A stretch of 64,000 nt of DNA from Panagrolaimus kolymaensis (taxonomy: Eukaryota; Nematoda; Chromadorea; Rhabditida; Panagrolaimidae), in contig JAJQJQ010000015.1 of assembly GCA_028622995.1 (NCBI GenBank), forward strand, positions 992,001-1,056,000. The letters run 5' to 3'. The position numbers and the translations under genes are program-made. The notes beneath the pieces were generated by a model. The model was not told where the DNA came from. It did no database searches and saw nothing but the letters and a program-made list of their open reading frames with translations. Below, one piece after another: positions 12,468-24,526 of the stretch. The stretch's first letter is position 1, and each line of letters starts with the position of its first letter.

Positions 12468-14319
12468 TTAACATTCGGCAGGAACACAAAGTAAAAGGCC
12501 TTGGATGAAGTGAGTAAAACGAGCTGAAATTTGATTAACATAAATTATAGTTAATAATGGATTTCGATAAGAAATAATTTAATAAATGTAACTAAATAGA
12601 AACTACAGCATTTATTACTTAAGAATACTGTAGCTTTGCATTCTGAATCAAAACAAATCTTTTAATGAAATGTATTAATTTTTCGGTGATGATAAATTTC
12701 ATAAATAACTTACCCCAAGGTCGTAAAATCCATTGTGGCTTATTTTCCCAATAAACGAATATAAAATAAACGGGAACACCTGAAATAATAATTCCAGTCG
12801 CCACAATTAGTTCAAAGGGCTTTGATACAAATGGTACAGCTATAATATAAATACATGCAACAACAAATATTATTGGTATTGCAATATTAAATTTTATGGG
12901 CCTATGAATATCTGGCATGCAAATTCTCATTTTGATTAATCCTGCAACAGCCATTGTTACGATGGCGCATTCCGCGAATGCAAGATAATTAATTAAAATG
13001 TAAATATCATTGATGACCAACATAATTAGTGAAGATCCACCAAGAAGAATGAGAGAAGGCATGGGAGTGAAATTATGGATGTTAATCATTGCCATGATAT
13101 CCGGAAGATGACCATTTTTTGCACCAGCGAAGAACATTCGAGAGCAGGTGAAAATTATGCCATTAAGAGAACCAACGCAGGCACAAGCAACAAAGATTGG
13201 AACCAAAAATGCGAAAGGTCCCATGGCTCGATGAGCAAATGTTACTGCAACGGCATCAGAAGCTAAGAGATCGGGTGCTGAGAGAGCACAATAATAAGCC
13301 ATATTGACGAGAATGTAAACTAGCGTAACAATTGGAAGTGAAATATAAATTGCTTTTGGAAGATTTTTGTTTGGTTCCTTCAATTCTTCAGTAACAAAAT
13401 TTAAATAATTCCAACCAGAAAATGAAAATACACCCGAATAAAATGCTAATGCAATTCCAATAGGACTGGTATTGGAATTTTCTGTTAAAGCTTTAACTGT
13501 CACCGTTTCAGTATGTCCTCGAGCAAGATAAACAACAGCAGCAAAAACAATCATCCCTAATGCAAAAATTTTAGATAATGCTAAAATATCTTGAATTCGA
13601 GTTGATAGTCGAACATTGTAACAATTAATAAATGTTAAAACTAAAATACAACATCCAGCTAATATTCTCACAGGTTCATCGGGTACTTCTGAATCTGGGA
13701 AGAATGGTTTTAAAGAATATTGAGCAAACGTTAAAGCTATAATAGCTAACGATGTCGGGTTGACAATCACAAGAGCAATCCATAGAAAAAGAAATGCTGG
13801 AAGGGAGCCAAAGGCTTCGAAGATATATACGTAATCACCACCAGATTTTGGTATCCTGCAAGCTTTAAATTTCGTTTATTCTCTTTGTAAATTTCTTACG
13901 TAGTTCCAAGTTCTGCATAACAAAGCGCTCCAAGAAGAGCATAAACACCACATAGAAGCCAAAGAACCACTGAAAGAGCGGGACTTCCAGTGTGATACAG
14001 TATACCTGAAAATCGAGAGCTACTGTATGAATTCTTCCTGACATAGCACGAACTCTTTTGATATGCATTATAAATGCATTTTTTTGTACAAAATATTAAA
14101 ACAAAAATTGCACTTTGGTGTAAAATAATAAGCAAACAAACCTTTAGGTGAAACAAAAATTCCTGATCCAACAATAACTCCAATAATAATAGCGCAACCA
14201 TTCCAAATAGAAATTTTTTGTTTAAGTTTTACAGGTCCCGATGAATCTTTAACTTTAATAGTTGCTGATTTTTCATATGCTGTTAAATCATTTCCATTTA
14301 ATTGATACTTTTCTGACAT
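12468..14319 (-). CDS. SLC7-family amino-acid transporter (LAT/AAT light chain type)
   Basis: Exons on the minus strand, 14319-14142, 14005-13900, 13855-12714 and 12523-12468, give 493 aa with about twelve membrane helices. Family landmarks are [17 protein letters not shown] in helix 1, [19 protein letters not shown], and [20 protein letters not shown]. The protein should exchange neutral or large amino acids at the plasma membrane. In mammalian LAT1/xCT-type light chains a cysteine in the extracellular loop after helix 3 links to the 4F2hc heavy chain; the equivalent place here ([13 protein letters not shown]) has no cysteine, so covalent pairing is unlikely. The 3-prime end has two readings. 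A consensus donor (GTAAGT, 12713 leftward) joins a last exon ending [10 protein letters not shown], similar to other family tails. Read-through instead gives a different 32-residue tail stopping at 12619. An acceptor lies 23 bases before the ATG, suggesting a trans- or cis-spliced leader. Confidence 0.9.
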
Positions 14320-15882
14320 GGTTTTGCAAGCTTCAAATAAGCCTAAAAAAATAAAGCTTTTATCCTTTTGATCCAAAGGCAACCGAAGATAACAACTTTG
14401 TTGTGCCAGCGGCTGTTTTGTTTCTCGAAAACTTTTTTACACATATTAAAGTTAGTTTAAAAAATCTGAGACAAATAAAAAAAAGACTAACGAATGCAAT
14501 GAGGGCTTTTTTTTATTATTTATCTCTCATCCATCCCGTCTCATCCAAGAGGGTTAAAAAAGAGAAAGCACGTGGGGAGATAAGAAATAGAAAAAGAAGA
14601 AAAAAGCAGCCAACAGAGTAAAACAACAATCGCAAATAAAACAAAATCCTTCATTTTCATATAATAATTTGAAGAGGGAAGCATTTTTTTCTCCTTCAAT
14701 ATTTTAACTATGTTTAAAACAGGTGATGGATGCTGTTGGGAAAAAAGTTTTGAATTGAAAAGTTAAAGCTCAACGACGCGGTGCAAAATTATTGCATGAG
14801 CACTTGAATCGTAAAGGATTGTTAAAATGTTTTAAAAGTATCAAAATTATAACAACAAAAAATATTTTTAACATTAAAGAACCATGAAAAAAAGCAAATT
14901 TTTTGCTACACCCAAATTTTGAAAAAGTGCAACACAAAGTTTTCGAAGCATACAAAATTTATTTTTATACTCGAAAATAAAAATTACGTATTTTTATCTT
15001 TATTCGAAAAAAGAAAGAAGATTTATTTAAGAAATCATAAATCTTTTTAATTTAATTTTATTTTTTCCATTTAAAGGTTTGAAACAATAAATTATCTAAA
15101 ATTAACCTTTCGTCTCTTTTTTTCTTTCTTCTTTTGATGGCGTGAAATAATCATTGTCGATTCAATAATTCTCACTTCCATTAATTGGTCCGTCCAATTT
15201 AATATATTAGTTTCAGAAAGTTGAAGAAAAAAAATAATTTGGTAACATCTGGAACAAAATATGGTGGCTTGCTGCTTTTAAGAGTAAAAATAAAAGTAAA
15301 AATTTTTTTATTCAGAAACTTAGTCTCTAATATTTTTTCTTCTAACAGAGGAATTAGACGAGTTAGTTGTTCTTTTTTAGGGTGTAAAAAACAATGAAAG
15401 AATTAAAAATGTTGAGGGTGGAAACAATAGAATCTCTTTTTAGAAGAAATTTTTTTTTGTAATAAAGTTTACGTTTCCAAAAACCTTCGAAAAAAAGTTT
15501 TTTATATAACATTAAACTTTAAACGGGCGATGGAAAATTGCACCCATGGGAGATGATACTCTCTATGGTCAATTACTTGTTGAAGGTCAAAGAAAAATAA
15601 TGAACATTTGAGAGAGTTTTTTCTCAGACTATTAATATTTTAAAAAGTAATTTTTATAAAACCGAAGTTGATGAACAATAATTTTTTGTAAAAATTATTT
15701 TCAACAAAAAAATTAACGAATTTGGATAAAGCAATGAAAAAGTTTGGAGAAAAGTAGTCTTCCAAAAAGCATAAATCAAATGTACTGGTTTCAGGCATCC
15801 AAAAAATAAAATACGCGTGACGCTGAAAAAAAATTCATTCAAATTTTTCTCCAAAAAAATTGTGTTTGGCTCACAGCCAAAG
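14320..15882. other. Intergenic region upstream of the transporter gene
   Basis: AT-rich sequence with many homopolymer runs. It should hold the promoter of the minus-strand transporter gene. I see no supported exon, RNA gene or repeat family in it. Confidence 0.55.
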
Positions 15883-16044
15883 ATGCTTGGTAGCTTGCTT
15901 TTGGCTTCCTTCGGCTATTTTTGTTTGTTACTGCTGTCCTCTTTGAAACACACAATTGTAAATGCCGCAGCAACAAACGAGGGTGGCAGCAAGAAGCTTG
16001 CTTCATTCAAAAATAGCTCTATTTTTTTCAAGGCTTATGGTTAA
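15883..16044 (+). CDS. Possible small secreted peptide precursor (53 aa)
   Basis: A single-exon frame of 53 codons starts at an ATG seven bases after a CACAG acceptor-like site. The first 28 residues resemble a signal peptide (MLGSLLLASFGYFCLLLLSS then a small-residue NAAA cut region). The predicted mature part is about 25 residues. It contains a KK pair and ends in ...FFKAYG directly before the stop, so a terminal glycine could in principle donate an amide, as in nematode neuropeptides. There is no repeat of the motif and no recognised family (not RFamide). The frame is short and could be chance; it lies alone between the transporter and nuclear receptor genes. Confidence 0.25.
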   Translation: MLGSLLLASFGYFCLLLLSSLKHTIVNAAATNEGGSKKLASFKNSSIFFKAYG

Positions 16045-16353
16045 CTAGTAGGTAGACAGCTTTTGGCATCAGTGTGATACCAGACTTATTTTTAAAAAAT
16101 AATCCTCATTTTATTGCTCACATAAAAAACAAACTTAAAAAATTTCGGGAGATTGTTAGCTGCGTTCTTTTTTTTGTCAGCTTGCATCATATGAAATAAA
16201 AAATAAAGCGAAATGATAAAAGTTTATAGTAAATAATCTTGAGTGAAGAAGAAAAAGAATCATGGCTATTTTTTGAAACAAAAGAATGATGAAACAGAAA
16301 ACCATAGAATCGAGTTTTCGAGCTTACATGTCCTGGATTACGATAACAAACCA

Positions 16354-16566
16354 TACATATAAAGCGAGGAAAAACAAAAGTATTTTGCCAAAAAAATTTT
16401 TTTTCAAAACACCCTGTTTTTTTGTAACTTTTGGCCAAATTTGGGCCAAATTTACACAAAAAGCAGTGCATTTTGTGTAAATTTGGCCAAAAGTTACAAA
16501 AAAACAGGGTGTTTTGAAAAAAATTTTTTTGGCAAAATACTTTTGTTTTTCCTCGCTTTATATGTA
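16354..16566. mobile_element. Foldback (hairpin) element, MITE-like
   Basis: A near-perfect palindrome of 213 bp. The left arm starts TACATATAAAGCGAGG and the right arm ends with its exact reverse complement, CCTCGCTTTATATGTA. The arms pair for roughly 95 bases with only two differences seen: one extra T in a T-run of the left arm, and an 11-base duplication around GGGCCAAATTT. The central loop is about 10 bases. Outer ends can be read as CATATAAAG...CTTTATATG flanked by TA on both sides, which would fit a Tc1/mariner-type target duplication, but TA is self-complementary so this is weak. It lies between genes, about 200 bp beyond the 3-prime end of the nuclear receptor gene. Long, nearly identical arms suggest a young foldback element or a recent palindromic duplication. 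Confidence 0.75.
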
Positions 16567-16767
16567 AATATTCATACTTTTTTCCAATAATTTAGGATAA
16601 ATAAGCAAAATGATATAATAATAACTTTATAATGAAGGTAACAAACCCGTTAGATACAAATCACACGAATAGAAAAAAAAACAAAGTCAAGATTTACAAA
16701 CAAATAATTACTAACAATAAAAAGATACAAAAATCATACTCGCAAGTGTAAAACCCAAAGAAAAAAT

Positions 16768-18915
16768 TTATAAATACAATTTTTTTAGTTGTTCAAAAAA
16801 TGAAATCACCAAAGGAGTGCAATTTGTTGAAGTTCGAAGATTGAATTTAAAATGGAGACAAGTTGAAAGCTGACCAAAGAAGGAATCCACAGCCATGGAA
16901 TCAGTGATATTTGGAGTCAACGATTGAGAGAAACAACAAGCAGCCATTACAGCGAGTTCTTCTTCAGTGATATCTTTGAAATTGAAAGAAGCAAGGGATT
17001 GAAGATCCATTCGAGTTTGGGGAAAGATTTTTAATAATGGAGCTTCCAAAAAGCTTGGATTAAATTGAGTACAAAGTGAACCAATAATTGCCTGAAAAAA
17101 AAGAAAAACACAGCTTCAATAAAGAGTTGTCCTAATTTAAATAAATTTTTAACTTACAATGAAAGCTCGACTGCCGTAAGTGATTAAATTCATTTGATCT
17201 TGTTCAGGCATTTTTCCAAGAACTGGTAATTCTTCGATAAATTTCTTCAAAGAAATTTGAAGTTCAGCTTCGGTTGCTTTTTGAAGAATATCAGGAACAG
17301 CAAGTTTCATAGCTTCTTTAACTTGTCCAATCACATTAAGAAAAGCTTTCGTTACAGCTTCAATCGTTTTTACAGTTTCTCTCGTTGATTCAAGCTCTTC
17401 ATCGTTGCTAGCTCGACGCTTTCGTGGACCTCGATCTGATCTGACAGTATCTTTACTCATTCCTTGATCAAGACATTTTTGAAAGCGGCATGATTGGCAA
17501 CGGTTTCGACTATTTCTATCAACTTGGCATCTACCATCTTTGTGACATGTATAACTAATATTTTTCTGAACCGTTCGTCGAAAGAATCCCTAAAAAAGAA
17601 GAATGAAACTTGAGAAAGTTAAAAATAAACCACAGCAGATGTGTTTTGCGAGGAGATGAATGAAGACGCAACAAAGGAGAAAAACACAGTGACTCAATCC
17701 GAGGTCAATGTTATTTGCCGAAAGCCAATGGTCATCGGAGATTGCGCAACAGGTCGCCGAAGGGCGCAACCCGCACCTTTCCTTCCTTTCTTGCCAATTA
17801 TCGAAAAAAAGAAAATTGCGCTGTTTTTGTGGCCGAAAAAATGTGAGAGGTTATGGGTTGAACACCAAAACAATCGCATTATTTGCCATAAAAAAAGAAA
17901 AGAAAAATGCAAAAACAATGCAATGAAATGAACTTTGATAATTCAAAATAAAAAGGCCTACCTTACAACCTTCACAACTCATTGCGCTATAATGATAGCC
18001 TGACGCTTTATCGCCACAAACAACACAAAGTTCAGATTTCGTATGTAAAGCATTCAACATCATATTGGCCATGTTTGTTTGAAAATCAGGTACCATTGGC
18101 ATGAATGGATTCATCGAATACATACTCATAGAATTAAATGATGGCATTTGCATTGACATTGAATTAGAAAGCGAAGTTGGATGTTGTAATGGAGTTTGAG
18201 GTAATGAAGGCATCATTGGTTTAGCTACAGGAGTGGCTGTTGATGATGAAGGAGTTGTTGAAACATTTGATACTCGAGATTTTTTTATTGAAGGTTGACC
18301 AGATTTGGATTGAGGAGTTAAATCAGATTTTGCAGTTGGCGTAGAAGTTGGAGTTGATTCTTGAATTTCAGATTTTGTTAATTGATGAACCGAAAAAGAG
18401 TTTGACCTGAAATAAAAAGAATAAATTTTAACAAATAAAGGCTCAAAAAACACCTACCGTGATGGAAAAGAATTGGCTGGAGATGAAGACAATGGAGAGT
18501 GAAGTGGTGAAAGCGAGCTAGTTTCATTTCCAGAATCTGGATCATCTGTAGATGTTGCCGTTGCTGCTTGAGATTGATTCGACATCGATATGGGTATTGT
18601 AGAAGATTCAGAAAACAATGTTGCTGTAGGACGAAATGCCGATGGTGTTACAGGGACTTGTGGGAACGTGATAGGATAGTAGGGATTTATTTGAGGGGCA
18701 ATTGGTGGAGGTAAATTGTACATCGGCGCATTTTGAAGAATTTGTTGGAATTGAAACATATTCATCAAACTAAAATTCATTGCAGAATTTTGTTGAAAAT
18801 TGAAGAAATTTGATGGGAATGGTAATGGTTGAGGACGTACAAGTGATGGATCAGTTGAGAGAGACGACGATGAAGCTGAATGCTTTTCATCATGAATTAC
18901 ACCGGTTTGTTCCAT
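16768..18915 (-). CDS. Nuclear hormone receptor, NR1-like DNA-binding domain
   Basis: Exons 18915-18458, 18406-17962, 17589-17158 and 17091-16768 give 552 aa. The first 290 or so residues are low-complexity (Ser, Pro, Gln, Met, Asn). The two-zinc-finger DNA-binding domain follows: [20 protein letters not shown], then a P-box CEGCKG split by an intron, [10 protein letters not shown], and [14 protein letters not shown]. The [19 protein letters not shown] section resembles thyroid/retinoic-acid receptor (NR1) fingers rather than the large nematode HNF4-derived group. The ligand-binding domain is recognisable ([20 protein letters not shown]). Its last helix reads [10 protein letters not shown], where the usual AF-2 pattern carries a glutamate in the middle (serine here), so ligand-dependent activation may be altered. 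It should act as a nuclear transcription factor; ligand and exact orthologue are not identifiable from sequence alone. Confidence 0.9.
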
Positions 18916-20689
18916 CTTTGTTAATAAATGATAACCCGTATTACCTTAAAAAATTATTTAAAGTTTAATATGAAAACCAAAAATAAAACAACACACTAAA
19001 CCACGAAAGATTATGATGACCAAAGCTTAAACTTTACTCGACCAGTTCAAAATCTTTTTTGCTAACCCTCAACTTGTTGTTTTTCACGAAGTGTTTCTTC
19101 TTTCTCTCTTTTTTGTTTTTTGCAATGCCACGAAAAAATGCGCAGTCGTCGTAATCTTAAGGGTCATCCTCCGCCCTCATTTGCTACTCGATAACAACAA
19201 ACGGCATCCTTGCGGTTTTTAGTCAATAGGTCTAGGTATTACCTCACATCATTCCTCCTCCCAATTTATTTTTCGGAAAACAAAAAGAGAATGGGTCCAT
19301 GCCAAAACAATTCAACGGACAAACGATGCTAAAACAGTTGACCGGGGCATGCCGTAAGGGCGTTGACCCAATCATCTTCATATCAAATTGCCGATAGAAT
19401 ATTAATGTTCTTTGAGGGTAAAATTAAGATGGTGTTAAAGTATTTATAAAGGCTTTAAATGATAATAATAAAACTTTTGAATTTTTGAATAACAAACTCT
19501 ATGTTCAAAGAACATAATTTGGATTCGTATACAAAAGTTACTGTAAGTTAGATTAACAAAAAAGCAGCAAGTTTTTAATAAAAGAAACAAAAAAAAACTT
19601 TGCTAATATGGACATTGATGATCATAAACACTTTTTAAAAATTTTACATTAAAAATAATAACTTGAAGTATTTATTTTTATGTATTTAAAAAGTAAGATG
19701 ATCAGCGAACAATATCCTTTTGTTTGTTAAAAAATAGCTGTTGAACGCTAAAATATGATGGTTTTTAGAAAATTTTCATGCATCTAAATTTTAAGAAAAT
19801 GTTCGTTTAAATCCCGTCAAAAAAGTTTTTTTATAAAACAAAATTTAATAATTCCAATTGTATCCAAGTTACTTTATAATTATGATTACGATGTTTTTCA
19901 TTCAACTTAGATTTTTTGTTTTTCAAAAATGGCTCGTTGTCCAACGAGGTCATTGCAGTTAATATCGCAACAACAAAAAAATCAACGGCCTTTTGCATAC
20001 ACACCTCTGTTTGTGGCCCTTAAAAATTCATATAGAAAGGGTCATCTGCTTCATTCGATCTTTGATGTTTCAATCCTTCTCGCTACTGCGCCACGATTGA
20101 CCCGAATTGCGTAATCGTTTTTCGCTAAGGACACAAGTTTGCCATTTTCTTATGACTGTGCTTGAACGGGACATGACTTTGTTTGGCCATGCGACGAAGA
20201 AATTTCATTCCCGCCTGTTTTTATGTTAATATTCATCGTTCACCATTAATAAGTTATATCAATAATAAGATTTTATTTATTTCAAAAAAGAAATGAAGAG
20301 TAACTGTATTACATACAAACATTTACACGCACTCACAGCAAATTCACTGGGGAAAAGATTAGGCAATGATATCTAGAAAAAGGCAACAATCGAAAAAACA
20401 ACGGGTCCGAAAAAATAAAGGATTGCAAAAATGAGCAAAAAATAAAATAAAAACACGTATTTGGAAGACTTCGGAGTTGATCATGAATATCAGAGATAGT
20501 AATTCACAAGATCTAATCATTCAGAAGAAGAGGGTATTTTTGTAGAGTGAATGCTGTTTAATAAGAGCACGCACCCAAATCTCACACACAATTTCAGAGG
20601 TCGATGAGTAGACATAGTGATGAAAACAATGTATTTACTTCTCCAAAATAATAAAATTAAGACAGACAAATGAAACAATAAAACAAGAA
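18916..20689. other. Intergenic region: nuclear receptor promoter and importin beta 3-prime side
   Basis: The stretch at about 19120-19400 is less AT-rich than its surroundings (for example GACCGGGGCATGCCGTAAGGGCG) and is a plausible promoter or enhancer of the nuclear receptor. A 61-codon frame at 19929-20114 has no signal, domain or splice context and is not called. The part from 20240 to 20689 is probably importin beta 3-prime untranslated sequence. Confidence 0.5.
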
Positions 20690-23598
20690 TTAATTAGTAT
20701 TTGCTTGACGTTTGAGATGACTGAGTTCGCGAGAAGCCCATACACCAAGAGTTTTTGCTTTGTGAACTTTACTGCGACGGCATCGTTGAAGTAAATCATT
20801 GATTGGAGGAGTGTCTAATAATTGAAGGATATCTCTTCCCAATACATCGATCAAATCACCAATGAGACCACACGTAGTACCTTGAAGATCATCAGAGGAC
20901 AAATTTCCACTTTCTGCTACCATTGAGATAAGTCTTACCATTTGAGGAATGACAGGAAGAAGTTGTTGCAAACCTTCAGGAGTGTTTCTCATTGCTTGAA
21001 CGATACCAGTGAAACCAGAGATACAATTATCACGAAGAGATTCAACGTATTCAACTTGTTCTAGATCATCGGGATTGGTAATTTGAGCAGCGTTGACAGC
21101 ATTCATCAAGAATTCTACAGTATGTTGAAGATAGCGATTGTAGTTTGGGCCAAGAGCAATAGCAACATCACCGAAGCAACCAAGAGCATGAGGTTTAACA
21201 GCATGTTTAACGTTAGAATCTTGAAGAATTTGTAACAACATTCCCACAAAATCATCCATCATAGGTGCAATTTTATCTCCAAAAGCATGACAAAGATCAG
21301 AGACAACTCCAATGGCAGCTTGACAAATTTGATGCTCTTCGTGATTACGAAGAGCGTTGAAGAGGAAAGGTTTGAATTGTTCCATATATTTTGCAAAGTT
21401 GATCCCCATTATTTCAACGAGAGTAGAAACAGCCATAAGAGCATCTTCCATAACACCACCAGCATCTTGTCCATTAGAGCATCGTTGCATAATATGTAGT
21501 AAAGCACCCATTACTGAATCGGATATATGCGAGGCGTCTTCTTTTCTAATTTTGCGGAGAACGCTTTGAAGAGTAGCACAGAGAAGAGATTGCAAATCGC
21601 GAAGCTGTGAACGATCAGTAGAAGAAATAGCATTATCTTCAATACCAAGAACACGTTGAAGTCTTTCTAAGACATCCAAGGTGGTACGCTGAATATGCAA
21701 ATAGCAATCCTTTGGGCTATTTTTGATTAGTTCCATAAGAGCTTCGTATCCGGAAATTCTCAAGTTATTTTCACCAGCGTCAGGACGATCAGTCGTTGTA
21801 ATCAGTCGTTTTACCATTTCTTCAAAAACAGGACTAAGAACATAGCTTTCAGGTTCACCATTTTCATCAGTTCCTTGATCTTTGGCAATTTGATAAGCAG
21901 CTTTAACAAGACTGGAGAGAGCCTAAAAAATAATTTTTAAAAAGTAAATAAATTGAATTGTACAGATGTATGACTTACCCAGCAAGCATTGAAAGCAACA
22001 CGAGGTTCTTGTTGAAGAGCGGTAAATAGAGCAGGAACAAGATCGCGCAAAACTTCTTCACGAGTAACTAAACTTTCGCAAGTGTCGCATACACGACCAA
22101 TAGCCCAAGCTGAGGTATCCCGAACGACCATCTAAAAGAATAAAATAAAATTTGATTTAACTAAAAGTTGAAAACTCACGTGAGGATCTGCAAGTGTGCG
22201 AATAAGAGGCATAATTGCACCACCAACGAGTTGATCAAGTACTTGTTGTGAAGGACCATCAAGAATTGAACCAAAAGCCATAATTGCAGCTTCACGGAAA
22301 TGCCAGTCATTATTTTCGAAATGTTGTTGAATGAATGGAAGAATCAATGGAACAATTTCATCTTGTGTACACTGTGCTAGCAACATGATGCAAACACCAG
22401 CAGCTTTAGCAGGTACCCATTCATCTTCGTCATCGTGTTCTTCTTGGCGGGCTAATGTGTTTAGAAGTAATGGAAGTATATGTTGCAGAGCACCTTTAGC
22501 ATAATAACGACTGACAATATTAGGAGCACGATTTTCCTCACGAGCTTCTTGTTCTTGACATGCTAGGACCAATTCTTCTTCACAAACATTCGACCAAAAT
22601 TCAATTCCTTGCAAGGCGACGTCATTATCGTTTGAACGCATAGCATCAACAGTAATCTAAAAATGACGATAAAAAATAAGTAAAACTCCAAAAAAAATTT
22701 ACAGCGAATAAGGCATCCTTCATGTACAAATCCATGTAATTATAGTACAGTGAAACAATTCGAACAAGACATTGAAGGGCAGCTACTCTGACTTTGACAT
22801 CTCCAGCTTGTGTTGCTTCACATACATAGCGCATGATAATATTTCTTTCATCAGTGTTTGCAAAATTCTTTTTAGTCAGTTCCAAAGCGTTTAGCATAGC
22901 TTCTGTGGCCGAAAGTCGGACGAGATTATCTTTAGATTGCATTCCACTGATAATTGCAGTTAAGATTTGGTTTGACTTGCTTTCTACTGCAGCTGCATTA
23001 ACATCTTGACAGATATAACCAAGTGCTTCAAGGGAAGAGTCTTTGAGTTTTTCAGTTGATGCTTCGTTAGTAACATTTGCCATAAGAATATCGATAACTT
23101 CAGTCCATTGTTGAAAAGGTAATTCAATGCCGGCAATAGCATTGACACATTGCGCAGCGATTGATGGTCTTACAGCCTCTGTTCCTAATGTTTGTAAAAC
23201 ATTTCCTTTTGTAGCTTGTCGAACGTCATTCGGAGTTTCCATCCATCTTTTCTGATTATGTTGTAAAGTTTCGGTATCTTTGGCATAAAGTAAGTTTTTG
23301 AGTTGAAGACCAGCTTGCTGTCGAACAAAGGGCTCAACAGTTGAAGTTGAAAGAACGATAGAAAGTTGCCTCACAAATTCCGGCTAAAAACAAATTATAT
23401 TATTAGTTTCACAAAATAAGAAATTATAGAGACTTACAAAATTGGTTTGAGCTGCTTGTTGAAGAAATTGAAGGGCTGCTTGTTGATCAGCTGAACCTAA
23501 AAAAAAGTAAAGAATGTTAATCAAAGTTTGAGAAGAAAAATAAAATAAGACTTACTTCCGGAAATTGTACGTTGAAGAAAACTAACTAACTCAGACAT
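20690..23598 (-). CDS. imb-1: Importin subunit beta-1 (karyopherin beta)
   Basis: Six exons, 23598-23556, 23496-23438, 23383-22703, 22656-22180, 22131-21979 and 21922-20690, give 881 aa, close to the usual 876-896 aa. The start is MSELVSFLQRTISG. HEAT repeats run the whole length. Family landmarks include the N-terminal block RQQAGLQLKNLLYAKD (Ran-binding region), the acidic loop EEHDDEDEWVPAKAAGVC, FENNDWHFREAAIMAFGSIL and VVRDTSAWAIGRVCD. The protein carries cargo, with importin alpha or alone, through nuclear pores and is released by Ran-GTP. It is divergent from the NSF gene, with 928 bp between start codons, so the two may share a promoter region. All intron phases agree and no oddities were seen. 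The symbol follows the C. elegans name. Confidence 0.96.
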
Positions 23599-24526
23599 TA
23601 GACCTATGCAAGCAGAAAGCTGTAGTCTAGAAAATGTAAAAGATTTGTAGTAAAATGGAGTTGTAATTGATGACGAAGATACGAGCGATAAAAGGTTGAT
23701 AATCAAGAAACTTTGGATGTTTGAAAGTAATAAAAGCAGGAGAAGCAAACAGAAAAGTTGCCTTGATTTTGAAATCGAGAAACAAAATTGCGCGTTCTTT
23801 TTCAATTATGTGACTTTCGCTTTAGGAAACGCTAGGTTCAAACATTTCTCTCTCTCTCGCTCTTTCTCTTTGTATTATTTTTTTATTGAACGAACAACAC
23901 AAATTTCTTTGACACTTTTTTTCTTCGCATTTCCTTCTCTAAAAATTAATAACATGCATTTTTTTGCTCACATAATTTATAAAATAAAAGAATGCATTCA
24001 TGGGTCATAATAATATTGCTTACATTTAGTTAGTCTAAAACCCAATATCTTAATATCCTTCATCGTTTGCTCTATTTGGTTGTGGGTGGTGTCGAAATCC
24101 TTTACGTGACGTCATTCAAGAATTTTATGAAATGTGGCCTTCATGGTTTTCATCGAGAAAAAGTGATACTTCACTATTTTTACATAAGGTCTTTAATCTC
24201 ATTTATAAGCATGAAAAATTGCTTTATTGATTTTCTGATGTTATTCATTTTTTTCCTCTTCTCAGACTTCCTTTTTTTCCCATGAAGCTAACGCTAAGTT
24301 TGTAATGGGACTTTGGCTTCTGAGGACCGCCTATATATTGATCCTCATTTTCTTTGTTGTCTGTGGCTTTTTTTTCTTCTAAAAAAGTCCTTTTTTAGAA
24401 ATAAAAAATTTGCTTATGTTGTAAAAACGTGTACTTTTTTTTATTAATGTCATATTTCTCTTATAAACGTGTATTTTTTTCAGTGTCTAACTCAATCAAA
24501 AGCTGCTGCTGCTAATAACAAGCAAC
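23599..24526. other. Divergent promoter region between importin beta and NSF
   Basis: It separates two outward-facing housekeeping genes. A CTCTCTCTCGCTCTTTCTC pyrimidine tract lies near 23850-23870. A splice acceptor (TTTTTTTCAG, ending at 24483) sits 43 bases before the NSF start codon and is a likely spliced-leader acceptor. No coding exon is supported here. Confidence 0.6.

Noticed and set aside
17641..17931. Plus- and minus-strand frames inside the intron of the nuclear receptor
   Set aside because: They lie in the 372-bp intron between the two zinc-finger exons and show no domain.
19929..20114. 61-codon plus-strand frame
   Set aside because: No signal, domain or splice partner; likely chance in a less AT-rich promoter region.
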